Source: Oreochromis niloticus
Taxonomy: Eukaryota; Chordata; Actinopteri; Cichliformes; Cichlidae
Length of the DNA: 64,000 nt
Reading direction: 5' to 3'
NCBI RefSeq assembly: GCF_001858045.2
Contig: NC_031983.2
Span: 5,946,369 to 6,010,368, forward strand
A program made the position numbers and the translations under genes. Shown here piece by piece: positions 23,936 to 35,451 of the stretch. How positions within the stretch are numbered: the stretch's first letter is position 1; each line of letters begins with the position of its first letter. The notes under the pieces were generated by a model, which ran no database searches, was not told the DNA's origin, and was given only the letters and a program-made list of their open reading frames with translations.

Positions 23936-25189
23936 AAGCATGCATAATGGGGGCTATAAATCGGTTTTTGTAAGATTGTCATTAATGGGATCTTTTTTTT
24001 CATTATGTTTTTTTATCAGTCCAACCACTATAGGTTTTATACTGGTGGTCTCCCTCCTTGCTGCATGCTGGTAGAGCACTAAAGCACTGACTTCAACACT
24101 AAAATCTCTCAGCGAGGCCAAAACTGCAAAACAGGTCCCTGTCATCTTACACAGCAGTATATGGGTCCTGGTTCTCACACCCAGCTCCATGTAAACATCT
24201 CATTAGACTCAGCCCTCAGCCATAAAAGAAAAGAACAAACCAGGAGTATCTTACCCTCCCCACAGACAGTGTCAATTAGACCCTTGTTTAAGAATGGGTG
24301 ACTGGAGGTGCTGCAGGTCCTGTGAAGCTACACAAATTTATACCTTTCAAAGATCAAGAAGCTTTCTGAACTGCAAATGGTTATCTCAGTATGAGAAAAT
24401 CTTAGTTGCTTAACAATTGGAAAGAGTTTGTGGCTTGATATAGCTGATGACTGTGCTATATCATTGTTTGCTACGGCTTAGTAAACGTGTCTTTTTCTTA
24501 ACAGAATACCAGTATTTAGATGTATGACTACAAGTTATATGTTCAAACCGAAAGAACAATCTAATTTCAAAAAAGCCAAGATAACATACAAAAAAGAAAA
24601 AGTATTGCTGCTATAAATAAGTTTGCCAGGACACACACAATTCATGTTAAAACCAGCAAAGTGCAGCTACTCTAAAAGCAAGTGTATCTGTCTCTTTATG
24701 AAGAAAATATTTTTTATTTTACTCAGTTTTTCCTTAATGTTAATTTGTTTTACAATTATCCTGAAATAAGACTCAAGGACTTAGAATGGTAATATGGCAA
24801 TGTGTGATAAACATCTTTGTCATATTGCAAGGCATCTTAATTCACTCTGCACGTCCAAATCTGTGCTGACATTAGGATTGTCAATAACCAAACCCACTGC
24901 ACTCATCCTGCCACAGCTTCACTTAAATCAGCACTGGAATATTCCTGCGCTTTCATGACAGTTTGTCCAATATTTGATGTTTTGTCCTGTGTATGAGTAG
25001 AGATTCAGCTGGCAATAGAATAAAGTTGTGGAGGCCAGCATAAATGATAGGATTCATATTTTTGCATCGAAGATGTCACTGTGTATCTGTGTCACAAGTA
25101 TATTAAAGCTACACCAAGAAAAGTCTGTTGAGGAGGGAGCATAAGACAGAGGGGAATTCAATGGTCAGTGTCCAGCCCGAGTTTTATCA

Positions 25190-25560
25190 GTAGCATCAAC
25201 AAAGTGCAATGTGCAATTGTGACGGCAACAATGCTTAAAGTTTAATATTATTAAACATGACAATAGCAGCAGGTATACCCTATGTTTCTTCGTCTTCACT
25301 GCAGGCACTTTATATCTAGAATATGAGGGAAGCAGCCGAAAATCTCTAAAGAGAGGATAGTCTGAAGGTCTTCCTCAGCACCTGCCTGTTGTAAAAGTAA
25401 GTCGTCCTTGAAATCTTACCAGCCACTTTACCAAGTCTGGCCGTATTTATCAAACACAGATCACCATACCAAGCAATGACACAAAAGATTAGAACTTTAG
25501 GATGGACTTCTACGTTGGAGTAATAATGGAAGGGCAACTTGGGGCCAGATTTATTAAATA
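25190..25560 (-). mobile_element. Decayed non-LTR retrotransposon (LINE) 3' fragment
   Basis: On the minus strand the peptide FHYYSNVEVHPKVLIFCVIA, then WYGDLCLINTARLGKV, fits the post-RT C-terminal region of fish L2/Rex1-type LINE ORF2 (pattern YxSxxESxLxFxxxxWxGxLxxxxxxxLxKI). After a frame break it continues RDFRLLPSYSRYKVPAVKTK, fitting the family's LPSGRRYRVPxxKT motif. It has stops and frameshifts and no promoter. Confidence 0.65.
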
Positions 25561-28500
25561 GGCCACAAATAGCATGTGAGCGCAATCCCCAAAGCACTCA
25601 TAGGTGTGGTTAGTTTTACAGGTGATGTGCTGTTTTCTTACCGCAGTTCATTTCAATATCAAGAGCAAAAATTACGACATGTTTTCAATATCATGTGTTA
25701 ACCTTTTAACATTCACTGTCATCATGCTCTGCTGGAGCATCACGCCATTAATGTTCCTGTTGTTAAGTTTCTCCTCCAGTGGCTCCCGTTAGATGACACG
25801 TGTATCACCCTGTATCGCACCCATATCTGAGGTGTCTGCATGTTATCTACACACGGCCTTTGTTTTTTTCATCTGATGGCTGTCTGCTGCGGCAGTAGAT
25901 AGTGGTAGAAAAAAAACACTTTCTCTATATGTTATTCACTCAGCGCTACGCAGGATGAGTGTGAAAGAACACATTACATTCGCTGATGAAAAGATGTAGC
26001 TCAGCTTTGAGTAACCTCACAGGTTAAGGAGTCTTTCTGGAGAGATTTTAGCTTCAATAAATGAATCGAGGCAAGATTATATTCAGTTAAGTGAAAATGA
26101 ATATCGCATTGATTTTTACCGATTAATATCTGAAGAAAAAAGATAGGTTTAAATTGATTTTGTAACATTAATAGATGGAGGATAGTGGATAGGATTATTA
26201 GTTTTGGTAGGGTTTTTTTTCAATTAGACTTTTATCAACTGAATTCCATTCAAATCTAATTACTGCTTACTGTACTTTGTTTTAAAAGGTAAGACTTTCA
26301 TAGTAAGAGTGTTCAACTGTGCCTGTTCAAACTGTCCACAGACAGGAGATTTTCCACTCTGTAAACATAGTTTTGTCATAAATCAGACAACACTGACATT
26401 TAAAGTCTTAATGCATCGCTATCTGCAATCTGCATTGCATGCTGAGTTACTGCACTTCCCATCTGAACTGCCTACTGTCATGCAACAGCAGAAGCACCAA
26501 CATGCCTAATAAAGGCAGGTTTCCTGACCTGAAGAATGCTATTTGGTCTAAACATGTTAGTCCTTTTTTTTCCCTTCTACTTAGGGCTTGCACTGGTCTA
26601 TATTTTGCTTTGATTACTTTTTTTTTCTTTTTTACTTTGCACAACATCCTTAGTGGGAGGTAAGCTGGGATGCGGGAGAGGCTTCACTCTCACCGCCATC
26701 ACCACAGCCCCAACCAGGAGCAACAAGTGTGTGCATGACTGCATATTTGTGGAGGTGGGCATGTTTGCCTTAGCTCACGCGAATATTTCTGGTTAAGTAC
26801 AGTAGGTGATACCCCACACTGGCTCAATTTACAGGAAACAAGAAGAAAGGCTCTTTTATAACACCAGAAGAAGGCATTAATCCTTTCTCATCATTGGATA
26901 GACGGTATTGGCCGCATTATCTTTGAGAGGATCACTTTCCTTTTTCTTTCTTTTCTCAGCAGAAATAAGAGGGGTTTAGAAACGTGGCGCCCTGCTGCCT
27001 GATGGGGAGTTCAGTGAGTGCCAACTTCAGTTCATTCAGTTCCCCTGAGATGTTATTTTAGAAATCAGTGAATGCTCATATCTAAATTATGATTCATTAC
27101 ATTGACTGTCGGCTCAAGCTGCATTCAAGTGACAGCACAGACGAAAAAATACATATTGTTTGAGAGCAACCCTGCTGTATACGTCTGCATTTACAGTCTA
27201 GTGCTAAATGACTAAGGTGTCCTTTCAAGGCGAAACACACCATTGTTCCACTAACAATCCACAATCTGACGCAGGAAGTGATACACAGGACACAAATACA
27301 ATGACCAGCGCGGCTGCGAGTTGGCGACAACAGAACGGCGGCTCCACAGCGCAGTGGGAAAATGTCGCTGTGTGCTCTCTTGAGCCCCTAAGTGAGCAAA
27401 TACAATATAGATGTAGAAATAAGCGAGCACTCCGACTCATTGACTGTACGTCAACCTCGCAGCTCCTACTGTCAGAAAAGTAAAGATAAAAAGTTATGCA
27501 CACACATAATTTCTATTTTGAGTTGTGGCTTGTCATGCTACAGCTACAAGTAACAGTGCAGCTAATTAGAGAAGTCTTCTTACAATAATTCAGTGCCAAA
27601 AATGATTTAAGGCTCCACTGATAAACATCTTAGGTACAGGAAAAAAAAACTAAAACAAGACAAGCTTTGGAGCTGATCCCAGCACGGACCACTTCTCCTC
27701 AAAACATTTCCTCACTGTACAACCTTCCTCACAAACTCATTCCATGTCTTCACAGCTTTTTATTTCTTTTTATGGTATTTTATTGTTATTTATAAGGAGA
27801 GGAGGAAGAATTGGTTCACAGTTTAGGAACTCCTGTATACTCTGTTATTTAAATGCAGTGAAAATTGGAAGGATATTTTAAAGCTTTAAGATTGTTGCTA
27901 TAGATACAAACATTATCATTTAAGAAGTGCATATTATTAAACAACAAGTTTATGGCCGCCAATGCCAAAAAAAATTGGTTGCCAAATACTTGAGTTAATT
28001 CCACTTTTTAATCCTGTTAAACTGAAATTACCTGCTATTGTGCCACAGTTTTTATTGATTAGGACTCATAGTAGTTAAACATAAAATTAATACATTCATT
28101 CATTTCAGGGGAGAGCGGGGGTTCATGATCAGATCATGATGATGATTTTCAAGTGGCCGACTGTGGAGTATCCACTCTGCCAAAATTGGTGTTTGTGGTA
28201 CCATTTGCATGATTTCCCAAGAACTCCTTTTATATACGGATATACACATTTAGTTAGTGGGTAAGTGTGTAAAGTAAAACAGTTTATTGTGCTCCCTCAC
28301 GTGTTCCCAGGGTTTTAACTTCTTTGGAGTTTTGTACACTTGTTTATTATCAAGTGTTTCTGTGTGGTTTCAGTGAACTTTGCTCTTATATTTTTTCATT
28401 TTTGTTTGAGATTTTGATTTAATTTTGCACTGTACTATCTTGATTTTCTGTTGCTGTTGTTCTATATAGCATTTAATTTCTAGTAGAGTTTGTTTAGTCT

Positions 28501-29655
28501 TCTCAGTGTGTCTGTTAGAGCAGCCATGTTTAGTATTAATTTTCACACTAATGCTCATTTGTTCATTGTTCCTGTTTCATTCTGTTAACTAGTTTCCCCT
28601 CATGTCTTGTTTTGAGTTATGCTTCCTCATCCGTCCTTCCCCTAAATCTTTGTCATAGTTCTGCCAGTTACTCTGTTTGGATTTTGTTTGCTTCTGTTTT
28701 GGATTTGTTTCTTGGTTTTTGCTTGATGGCCTTTTATTGCCATCAGACTGAATTTTTAGCCTTCTCTTCACTATCCATACAAACTGCACTCTGTGATACT
28801 CTGATATGTTGTTACACATCACATCAGAAAAGTATTAGTACTAGTATTAAAGTGGAATTGTGTGAGTGAATCTAATCAGAATTATCAGCTTGAATTTATA
28901 TTGTTGTGCTAACAATGACCATGAACACCACAGCTGCTCTGCACCAGTCCCACATAAGACATTACCGAAAAACACTGGAAAGCCAGTGTAGCCTACACTA
29001 AAATGCCTATTTTCTTCATGCAACCTTTCAATAACACACGATTAGTATGCTTCAATTTATTTTTTACAATGTTGCACAATATACACACATACATTTAGCA
29101 ACACACCATTTATAGATCCTATATCTTGGAAAAAAATATTTTTTAAAAACTCACAACTTTCAGTTCTCAATCCAATCTAATTTTATTTATAGACCACAAA
29201 ACACAAGCCTGACAAAATGCTGTACAAAGCACCAAAACCCCACACAACAAATTAATGAAGCAATAAAAAACAACAATAATATTTTCATATCAAATGTCAT
29301 TGAACTGTCCTTACCTTTCACAATAAAATCTCTTCTTCCTCCCCCGTCCTGTCTCACTCACATCCATCTCTGAGAGAAGGTCATCTTTAGCTAGCTAGCA
29401 GACACACTGTGTGATAAACTGCACCATTTCTGTGTTTGCTGATATTTATTGAGCTGTTATAAACTTTGAATTTGAAATTTTGCATTGCATGCAATTTTAG
29501 AACATTACCTATACTTGCAAGTACAAATACAATAATTAAGTATTTATACTTCCCACTTCTACACACTAATTACGAGTGAGTTCCAACATTTTCTCCCTCA
29601 TAAGGCTGTCCCTTTTTAAGAATATTAACCAAGCTAATGTTTAGAATACCCTATT
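25561..29655. other. Intergenic, no gene seen
   Basis: 27185-27485 is relatively CpG-containing with overlapping 91- and 92-codon frames on opposite strands but no similarity to a known protein. 28300-28870 is T-rich on the plus strand and may be an unrecognised retroelement remnant. 29165-29245 resembles an LINE/SINE tail ('ttttatttatagaccac'). Confidence 0.5.
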
Positions 29656-30234
29656 ACAGTCATTCCCAAAGTATGGGCTGGGGGCCTCTGGTGGGCCCTG
29701 AAGATACTGCATGTGTACTTTTTCACTTTGAAATTATGTCCAGTTACATAAATTCATTCATTTATATAAACGGTGAATTAAAACTGGTAATAGAAGGTGG
29801 TTAGTTTGTGATATTCTCATTACCTTCACCTAAATTTACTGCTCTTATATTGACATTTCTGTCCCAGTGGCAGGTGGGTCACACATACGCCTTAAGCTTT
29901 GCATATGACTGTGTAGTATTAGCAATTATGTTAATGTTTTTTGAATAAACTCTTCATGGAAATACATCACTTTCTTTGTTTTGTTTTTATTACAGTGAGG
30001 ATTTAGGATTGGACTCCATGGGATTTTTATGGCTTTTAAGTCGGCCTCTCTTGACTATGGGAACGGCTGCACTATCAGAATACCTTTGCTAGTAATTATA
30101 GGACAACCTATAGTTAGGGCGTCCTAGCTGTTTTTTAGTATTAAATAAAATCCTGCATAAAACTGTACAAATAGTAGCATTAGGGCTATATGAATCAAAG
30201 TGATGAGAACAATCTGGAGTTTGAGAACTAGTGT
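29656..30234. mobile_element. hAT-like non-autonomous element with 8-bp target duplication
   Basis: The left end 'acagtcattcccaaagtatg' and the reverse complement of the right end 'acactagttctcaaactcca' form terminal inverted repeats of the hAT CAGTGGTTCTCAAACT type. The flanks 'accctatt' (29648-29655) and 'actctaat' (30235-30242) match at 6 of 8 positions, consistent with an aged hAT 8-bp duplication. Length is 579 bp with no transposase. Confidence 0.7.
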
Positions 30235-30242
30235 ACTCTAAT

Positions 30243-32419
30243 GTAGTGAGGCGTAGGAGCGCATGGAATGAAGTTACACACCAATTTATAACTTATGTCT
30301 TATTTTGGTACATTTATTGTAAACAAAAACATACTTTTACTTTTTTAAATGCATTTTACTGCTTTCCGTTTATCCCTCCGAGTCAAAGTGATAAATAGGT
30401 GGATGGTTGGATGATCAGGGCAGTGGCAGATATGGCTTTGAGGCTTTGGAGTCAAACCAAGCATCACTGGGTTAAAAACATGAGCCCAGCCGAGAGCACT
30501 CAGACTGACCTTCCTTTTCTGTTCCTCTCTTACCACACACCCTCTGTTCTCTGTTTACTGTCAACATAGATAAGAAGCCTTTTGCAATCGTGATTTTGTT
30601 TATTTGTCTTTTTTCCTTTGTGTCTTTTCTCCTTTGGATCTCCAGTGTAGAAGCAGCACTTTTTGTTGGCACTTTGTTGGAGGATTTTTTGATCTAATCA
30701 CTGTGAAACGTAATGCGGCAGGTACTCTAATAGCGGTGTGCTTTTCTCAAAATACACATAAGGGGAGGGCACACGCTCTTGAGATGGACAAACTCAAATA
30801 TCTTTGTTCCTACAGGGAGCACTGCTACTCCTATGTCTTTAGAGAAATCTAAAATATCTGTCAAATTTGCAATTTCAAAATGAGCTTTTTGCTTAATTTT
30901 TTTTTCTAGGAAGTGCAGGGTCTTGTTAATAATACTTCACAAGCACAGAGCTGACATGACCTTGACACCACTGATTACACTGAAACAAAAAAGAAAAGAG
31001 TGAGGAAGGCAATCTGATAGGAATGCCACTGGAATTCCCCGGAATCTCCCCCTTCCCCTCCTTCCACTTTCCCCAATCGCTGTTCCCAAATCCATAAGGA
31101 GTTTTAACATGCAGTACAATAGACAAGGAGAGCTATTCTGCGACCATAATGCAAGGAAATGTTAGCTCACTGCAAAAAATGTCTGGACTACAGAGGCCCC
31201 CGGTCCTGGAAACAATCAGCAAGGAAGCCGAGGCAGGTGCCCACCTCCTGTGAAAATATCCTACCGCGACATGAAGAGGGAAGGGCTGGGCGTGTCGCTG
31301 TTGACAACAGCAGCAGCAGCAGTGCAATTAAACTATAAAATCCTAACTGCTCTGCATCACAAATCACAGTAGTGAATACCACAAAACACAGGCACTCACA
31401 TGAAAAAACATAATGCATGCATGCACAAGAACACTGTTTACACTTAGAGCAGGAATGCAGTCCCAGTTATCGTGGTCTAGGTCTCAGATACTTGCTGTCC
31501 TACACGTGCAGCATATGCAATGCGCCAGACACAAGCTGCCATCTGTGGAAGGAAAAACAAATAGTTTCATAGTCAACTGTATGCACAGAAACCATATTTC
31601 TAAGGAAAAGTGTATGACATTAAAAGTATGTACACAGCCCTGGTTCACAACTTGGGTTTTATTTTAGATTGCTCTGACCAAATAAAAATTAGTACATAGA
31701 TCGTGCAAAACTACAGAATTTGTTAAAATAGCTCAACAGGGCAACACACAGTTCAGACAGTAAAACTGATTAAAGTTAATTTGAAAAGAAAACAAGCAGT
31801 AAAATTATGCAAGTGCAAATCTGACAGATTCCTGGCAGTTAACAGCTCCTTACAGTCTGTGTAGTAAAATAATAAAATATCTTCCTGTCATCAAAATTGA
31901 TTTCAAAATAGGCATTATATTAAATATTAAAATAAAAAAAACAGAAATCTCCAAAAGTACAGCAGTACTTTGTGATCGTTTGGATGTGTTGTCACGCGTA
32001 TCTGTTAATAAATGTTCAACTTAGTTTCTTTCTTTGTCTTAAACAACGAATATGAAACTTGCAAAGGAGACGAAGAACAAATAGATATTGCAACCTCTTC
32101 TTGTATAGTATCAAGTGTGGGGCACAGATGCCAAAATTTCATAACAGCATACTGTTATATTTTATACTCAGATGTGATGGATAAAACAACCTACATCCTC
32201 CTGCCATGGTGTGCATGTTAAAAACACAGTGTACACCAGTGTATTCGTAATTCCACCACCTAGAAAAAACCCTCCTCTCCTCTCAGTCCTTTCCTTACCT
32301 GATGCACTCTAGGAATCAAGACATTCTTCAGCATGTTGTACAGAGACTGACTTCCAGGTCACAGGCAGGAAGATGTAGAAGAGAAAAGGAGGAAGTACAA
32401 ATGATCATGCTGCCTGTTG
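30243..32419. other. Intergenic, no gene seen
   Basis: A short CAG run at about 31307-31322 and AT-rich unique sequence. No supported feature. Confidence 0.55.
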
Positions 32420-32870
32420 TGTAAGCTTTTAATAATTAAAGTAAAACATTTGTGAAGTAAAATCTCAGAGGGAAATTGAGTTGTCATAGCAGCAAATATA
32501 CAACAAACAACAAGCACTCATATTAAATGAGTGTAGAAACAGAGTTATGATAGATAAATATTAAGATAAATAGATAAATAAAGAGATATAGGTATAAATA
32601 TAAATATACATATAAATATACAAGGGCAAGTACATGTCCAAATATGTCGTGGTGTACAAAACTGACAGGGTGCATTGAGGTGTGATTAATTCTGTTCCAC
32701 ATGTGTGGATCTGACCCAAGTGGATGAATTAAGTCTGATAGCAGCGGGAAGAAACGACCTCCTGTAATGTTCCCTCAGACAGCGAGGTTGAAGGGGGTGG
32801 GAGTCATTGCCTATGACTGCCAGCAGTCTTGCCAGCAATCAGGAGGGAACTCAGATCCCTTGGAAAAGGG
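32420..32870 (+). repeat. Diverged dispersed teleost repeat
   Basis: Contains 'ctcagagggaaattgagttg', a long AT-rich 'gataaatagataaataaag' stretch, then 'agtctgatagcagcggga', 'agaaacgacctcctgtaatg' and 'gaagggggtgggagtcatt'. The layout matches the 10890-11280 type. Confidence 0.6.
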
Positions 32871-33000
32871 CATCTGGGATAAAGAAAATCTAGCAGAAAA
32901 ATTATGTGGAGCTCTCTGTTACAGTCACCCCATATGAGTGAGTGAGTATGTGAAAAAAGCAGTGTGTTTTGACACCAAATTCTCACTCATTCATTCTTTA

Positions 33001-33080
33001 GTTCAATTATATTTTATTCATAATGCACCAAATCACAACAGTCACCTCAACGCGCTTTAAATTGTTAGGTAAAGACTCAA
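33001..33080 (+). repeat. Start fragment of (ATTGA)n-tailed repeat
   Basis: The strings 'ttcaattatattttattc', 'gcaccaaatcacaacagtc' and 'cctcaacgcgctttaaat' match the beginning of the family, then similarity stops. Confidence 0.7.
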
Positions 33081-33223
33081 AGATTTGAGTAAATTTGAAG
33101 AAACTGAAGAAATTCTCATTAAGGCATTCCAAAGATGTTACTTTCATGCAAATGGGACATAGAAGTGAGTAATAATGGGTTCACTACATGAAATGCTTGC
33201 AGTATAGAGAGAGAAAATATCTA

Positions 33224-33225
<2 letters not shown>

Positions 33226-33282
<57 letters not shown>
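33226..33282. repeat. (AT)n microsatellite
   Basis: Roughly 28 uninterrupted TA units. Confidence 0.98.
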
Positions 33283-33286
<4 letters not shown>

Positions 33287-34039
33287 GCGCAGTGGTAAAA
33301 GTTAAACGTGCCAAATTGTGTGTAAATGATTCTCAAATGGCACTTTTATATTCCCCTAAAGCTCCAACCACACTTCAAAGTGCAACATACACCCATTACA
33401 CTTACTCTCTGAAACATAATGCGTGATGACGATCTAGGCTCCAAACATTTTGTGTAGCTCGATAGATTACACAGACATTAGAGGCACAAAGTACAGTATT
33501 TTCTTTTTTGTGTCCTGGCTTTTTCTTGACATAATGAATGGCTCAGCATCCCATGAGAGACGGCTGCGATCAAAACGCTGCGGCCTCCCAGAGGTCGTCC
33601 TTTAATGTCTTTGTGCACACGCGGATCTGATACCCTCCCTCCTTTAAATTAGATCCCGCTACATCCATTAGTCACAAAAGCCTCTTAATATGTCTCTTCA
33701 GAGGGAGGGGACCGCCATATATAAAGTATATACCACCCTATTGTGACTCTGAATCCCTATTAGGTTGTAATAATAGGAGGGCATACCGCTAGTCTGGGCA
33801 CAAAATATTGAAGACCTGAATAACTGTTTCTTCTCACACATCTTTAATATGATAATATGAGTATGGTTTATCTTTTAAGCATGTTTCGAGCAGCACTTTG
33901 AGATGAATATGAAAATAAAAACTAGCATAAAGACAGCAAAATAGACCATGAGACAAATGGTAAACATGATCCATGTGTTAACAGGCCTCTCTGCATTGAA
34001 TCATTATTTGTTATTAATCTCTGGCTCTCTTCCACAGCA
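33283..34039. other. Intergenic; contains a candidate conserved block
   Basis: 33540-33780 is unique-looking, moderately GC-containing sequence with 'ctttaaattagatcccgc' and 'ctattaggttgtaataatag', unlike the flanking repeats. It has no coding potential and is a candidate regulatory element. Confidence 0.35.
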
Positions 34040-34315
34040 TGTCTTTTGTCCTGTCTGCCTTCTCTCACCCAAACCAGTTGCAGCAGATGGCCCCGCCCCT
34101 CCCTGAGCCTGGTTCTGCCGTAGGTTTCTTCCTGTTAAAAGGGAGTTTTTCCTTCCCACTGTCGCCAAAGTGCTTGCTCATAGGGGGTCATATGATTGTT
34201 GGGTTTTCTCTGTATGTATTTTTGTAGGGTCTGCCTTACAAAATAAAGCGCCTTGAGGTGACTGTTGTTGTGATTTGCTGCTATATAAATAACATTGAAT
34301 TGAATTGAATCCATG
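34040..34315 (-). repeat. Near-complete copy of (ATTGA)n-tailed repeat
   Basis: This is the best-preserved copy in the window, in opposite orientation to most. It runs from 'gcccctccctgagcctgg' through 'ttcttcctgttaaaaggg', 'ttccttcccactgtcgcc' and 'gcgccttgaggtgactg' to 'ataacattgaattgaattg'. A short reading frame across it is repeat sequence, not a gene. Confidence 0.85.
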
Positions 34316-35303
34316 GTCAATAACCGGCCCCGTCTCCTTGCAAGGGTCTGGTTAGTTAATGCTGTTTTGCCAAAGCAGCTGGCATGGCTCATTTACACAC
34401 TTGCTGTCCTTTGGCAGCGGAGCTTAACACACCAGGTTTTGGCATCAGTGACATGGATCTATGTTTTTCTTTTCCCTGAAGGACTGTTATCTCTCGGCAG
34501 GTATTATCGCAGTGTTAAGGGATTTAAATCAGAGAACACCTTGAGCATAAAAGCTGGTGGATGCATCAGTTTTATAGTTTTATACCACAGGAAAAGAACG
34601 TATTACAAAAACACTGATCAGATTTTGGTTGATTACACTGGCCCTCAGTTAGCACGAGTGCAGCTAACTTTAAAATAACCCTCAGAAAGCAAACAGCAGT
34701 AGTCAGAGTTTAATTGCTGTGTTGATTTCCCAAAGAGGCTTGACAACAGTGAGTGAAATTATTGTTTAATACCCGTGCGCTGGTTGCTCTGAAGTCACAA
34801 ATGAAGCTGATCTGTTCATGTTTATATGCATAAAACATTGAACAGTTAATTAATTGAAATGCAGGAAGGAGCAAAGACTTTGTATCTATTAGAATACTGT
34901 CAACCTAGTACATTTTATTTATGGCTGTATTATCCTTATCATTATGCTGTTCTTGCATCACATATTACATATTAACAGCCTTGTGTAGTTACCTTTTATT
35001 ATAAAGTGTATGGGCATCTATAAAGTAGGCCTGGAGGTAGAGTACAGAGTCATACTTTAGATTTATCATATTACTACACAGTATGCTAAACACTAGGTCC
35101 AAATGTGAGACAACTGGGTCCACGTTTTGTCAGAACAAAGCCAAGTGTGTTAAGCCACGATAAGCTCATCTTGGCTAAACTAAACGGATTTCTCATCCTA
35201 AGAAACCTGTTTAGTTCCATCTTTTATCATTTTTATCGTATCACTCCGGATTTCCCATTTACCTCACAAAGAGCTGGATTCTCAAGAGTTCTCAGTCACA
35301 TAC

Positions 35304-35451
35304 ACAGTGGTTCTCTAACTTTTTCTGGCAAGCCGCACTTGATAAACAGCATGATAAACATTCCCACCCAACACCAGTTTTATCAATAAATAACATCACA
35401 TTAGCATCGGCAAACCTCTTTAATACCCACCCCACAGTTTGAGAAGCCCTG
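35304..35451. mobile_element. Possible small hAT-like MITE
   Basis: The left end 'cagtggttctctaacttttt' pairs with the reverse complement of the right end, 'cagggcttctcaaactgtgg'. Both resemble the hAT terminal consensus. A clear 8-bp duplication is not visible, so this is tentative. Confidence 0.5.

Larger units (their letters stand above)
20101..25189. other. Intergenic, no gene seen
   Basis: Only repeat fragments at 21375-21525 and 23766-23935 are recognised. The rest is AT-rich with no identifiable exon, RNA gene or element. Confidence 0.55.

Noticed and set aside
27208..27503. Opposing 91- and 92-codon frames
   Set aside because: Mutual shadows with no similarity to known proteins.
34313..34678. 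121-codon plus-strand frame next to a repeat
   Set aside because: Begins at the end of an (ATTGA)n-type repeat and has no recognisable domain.
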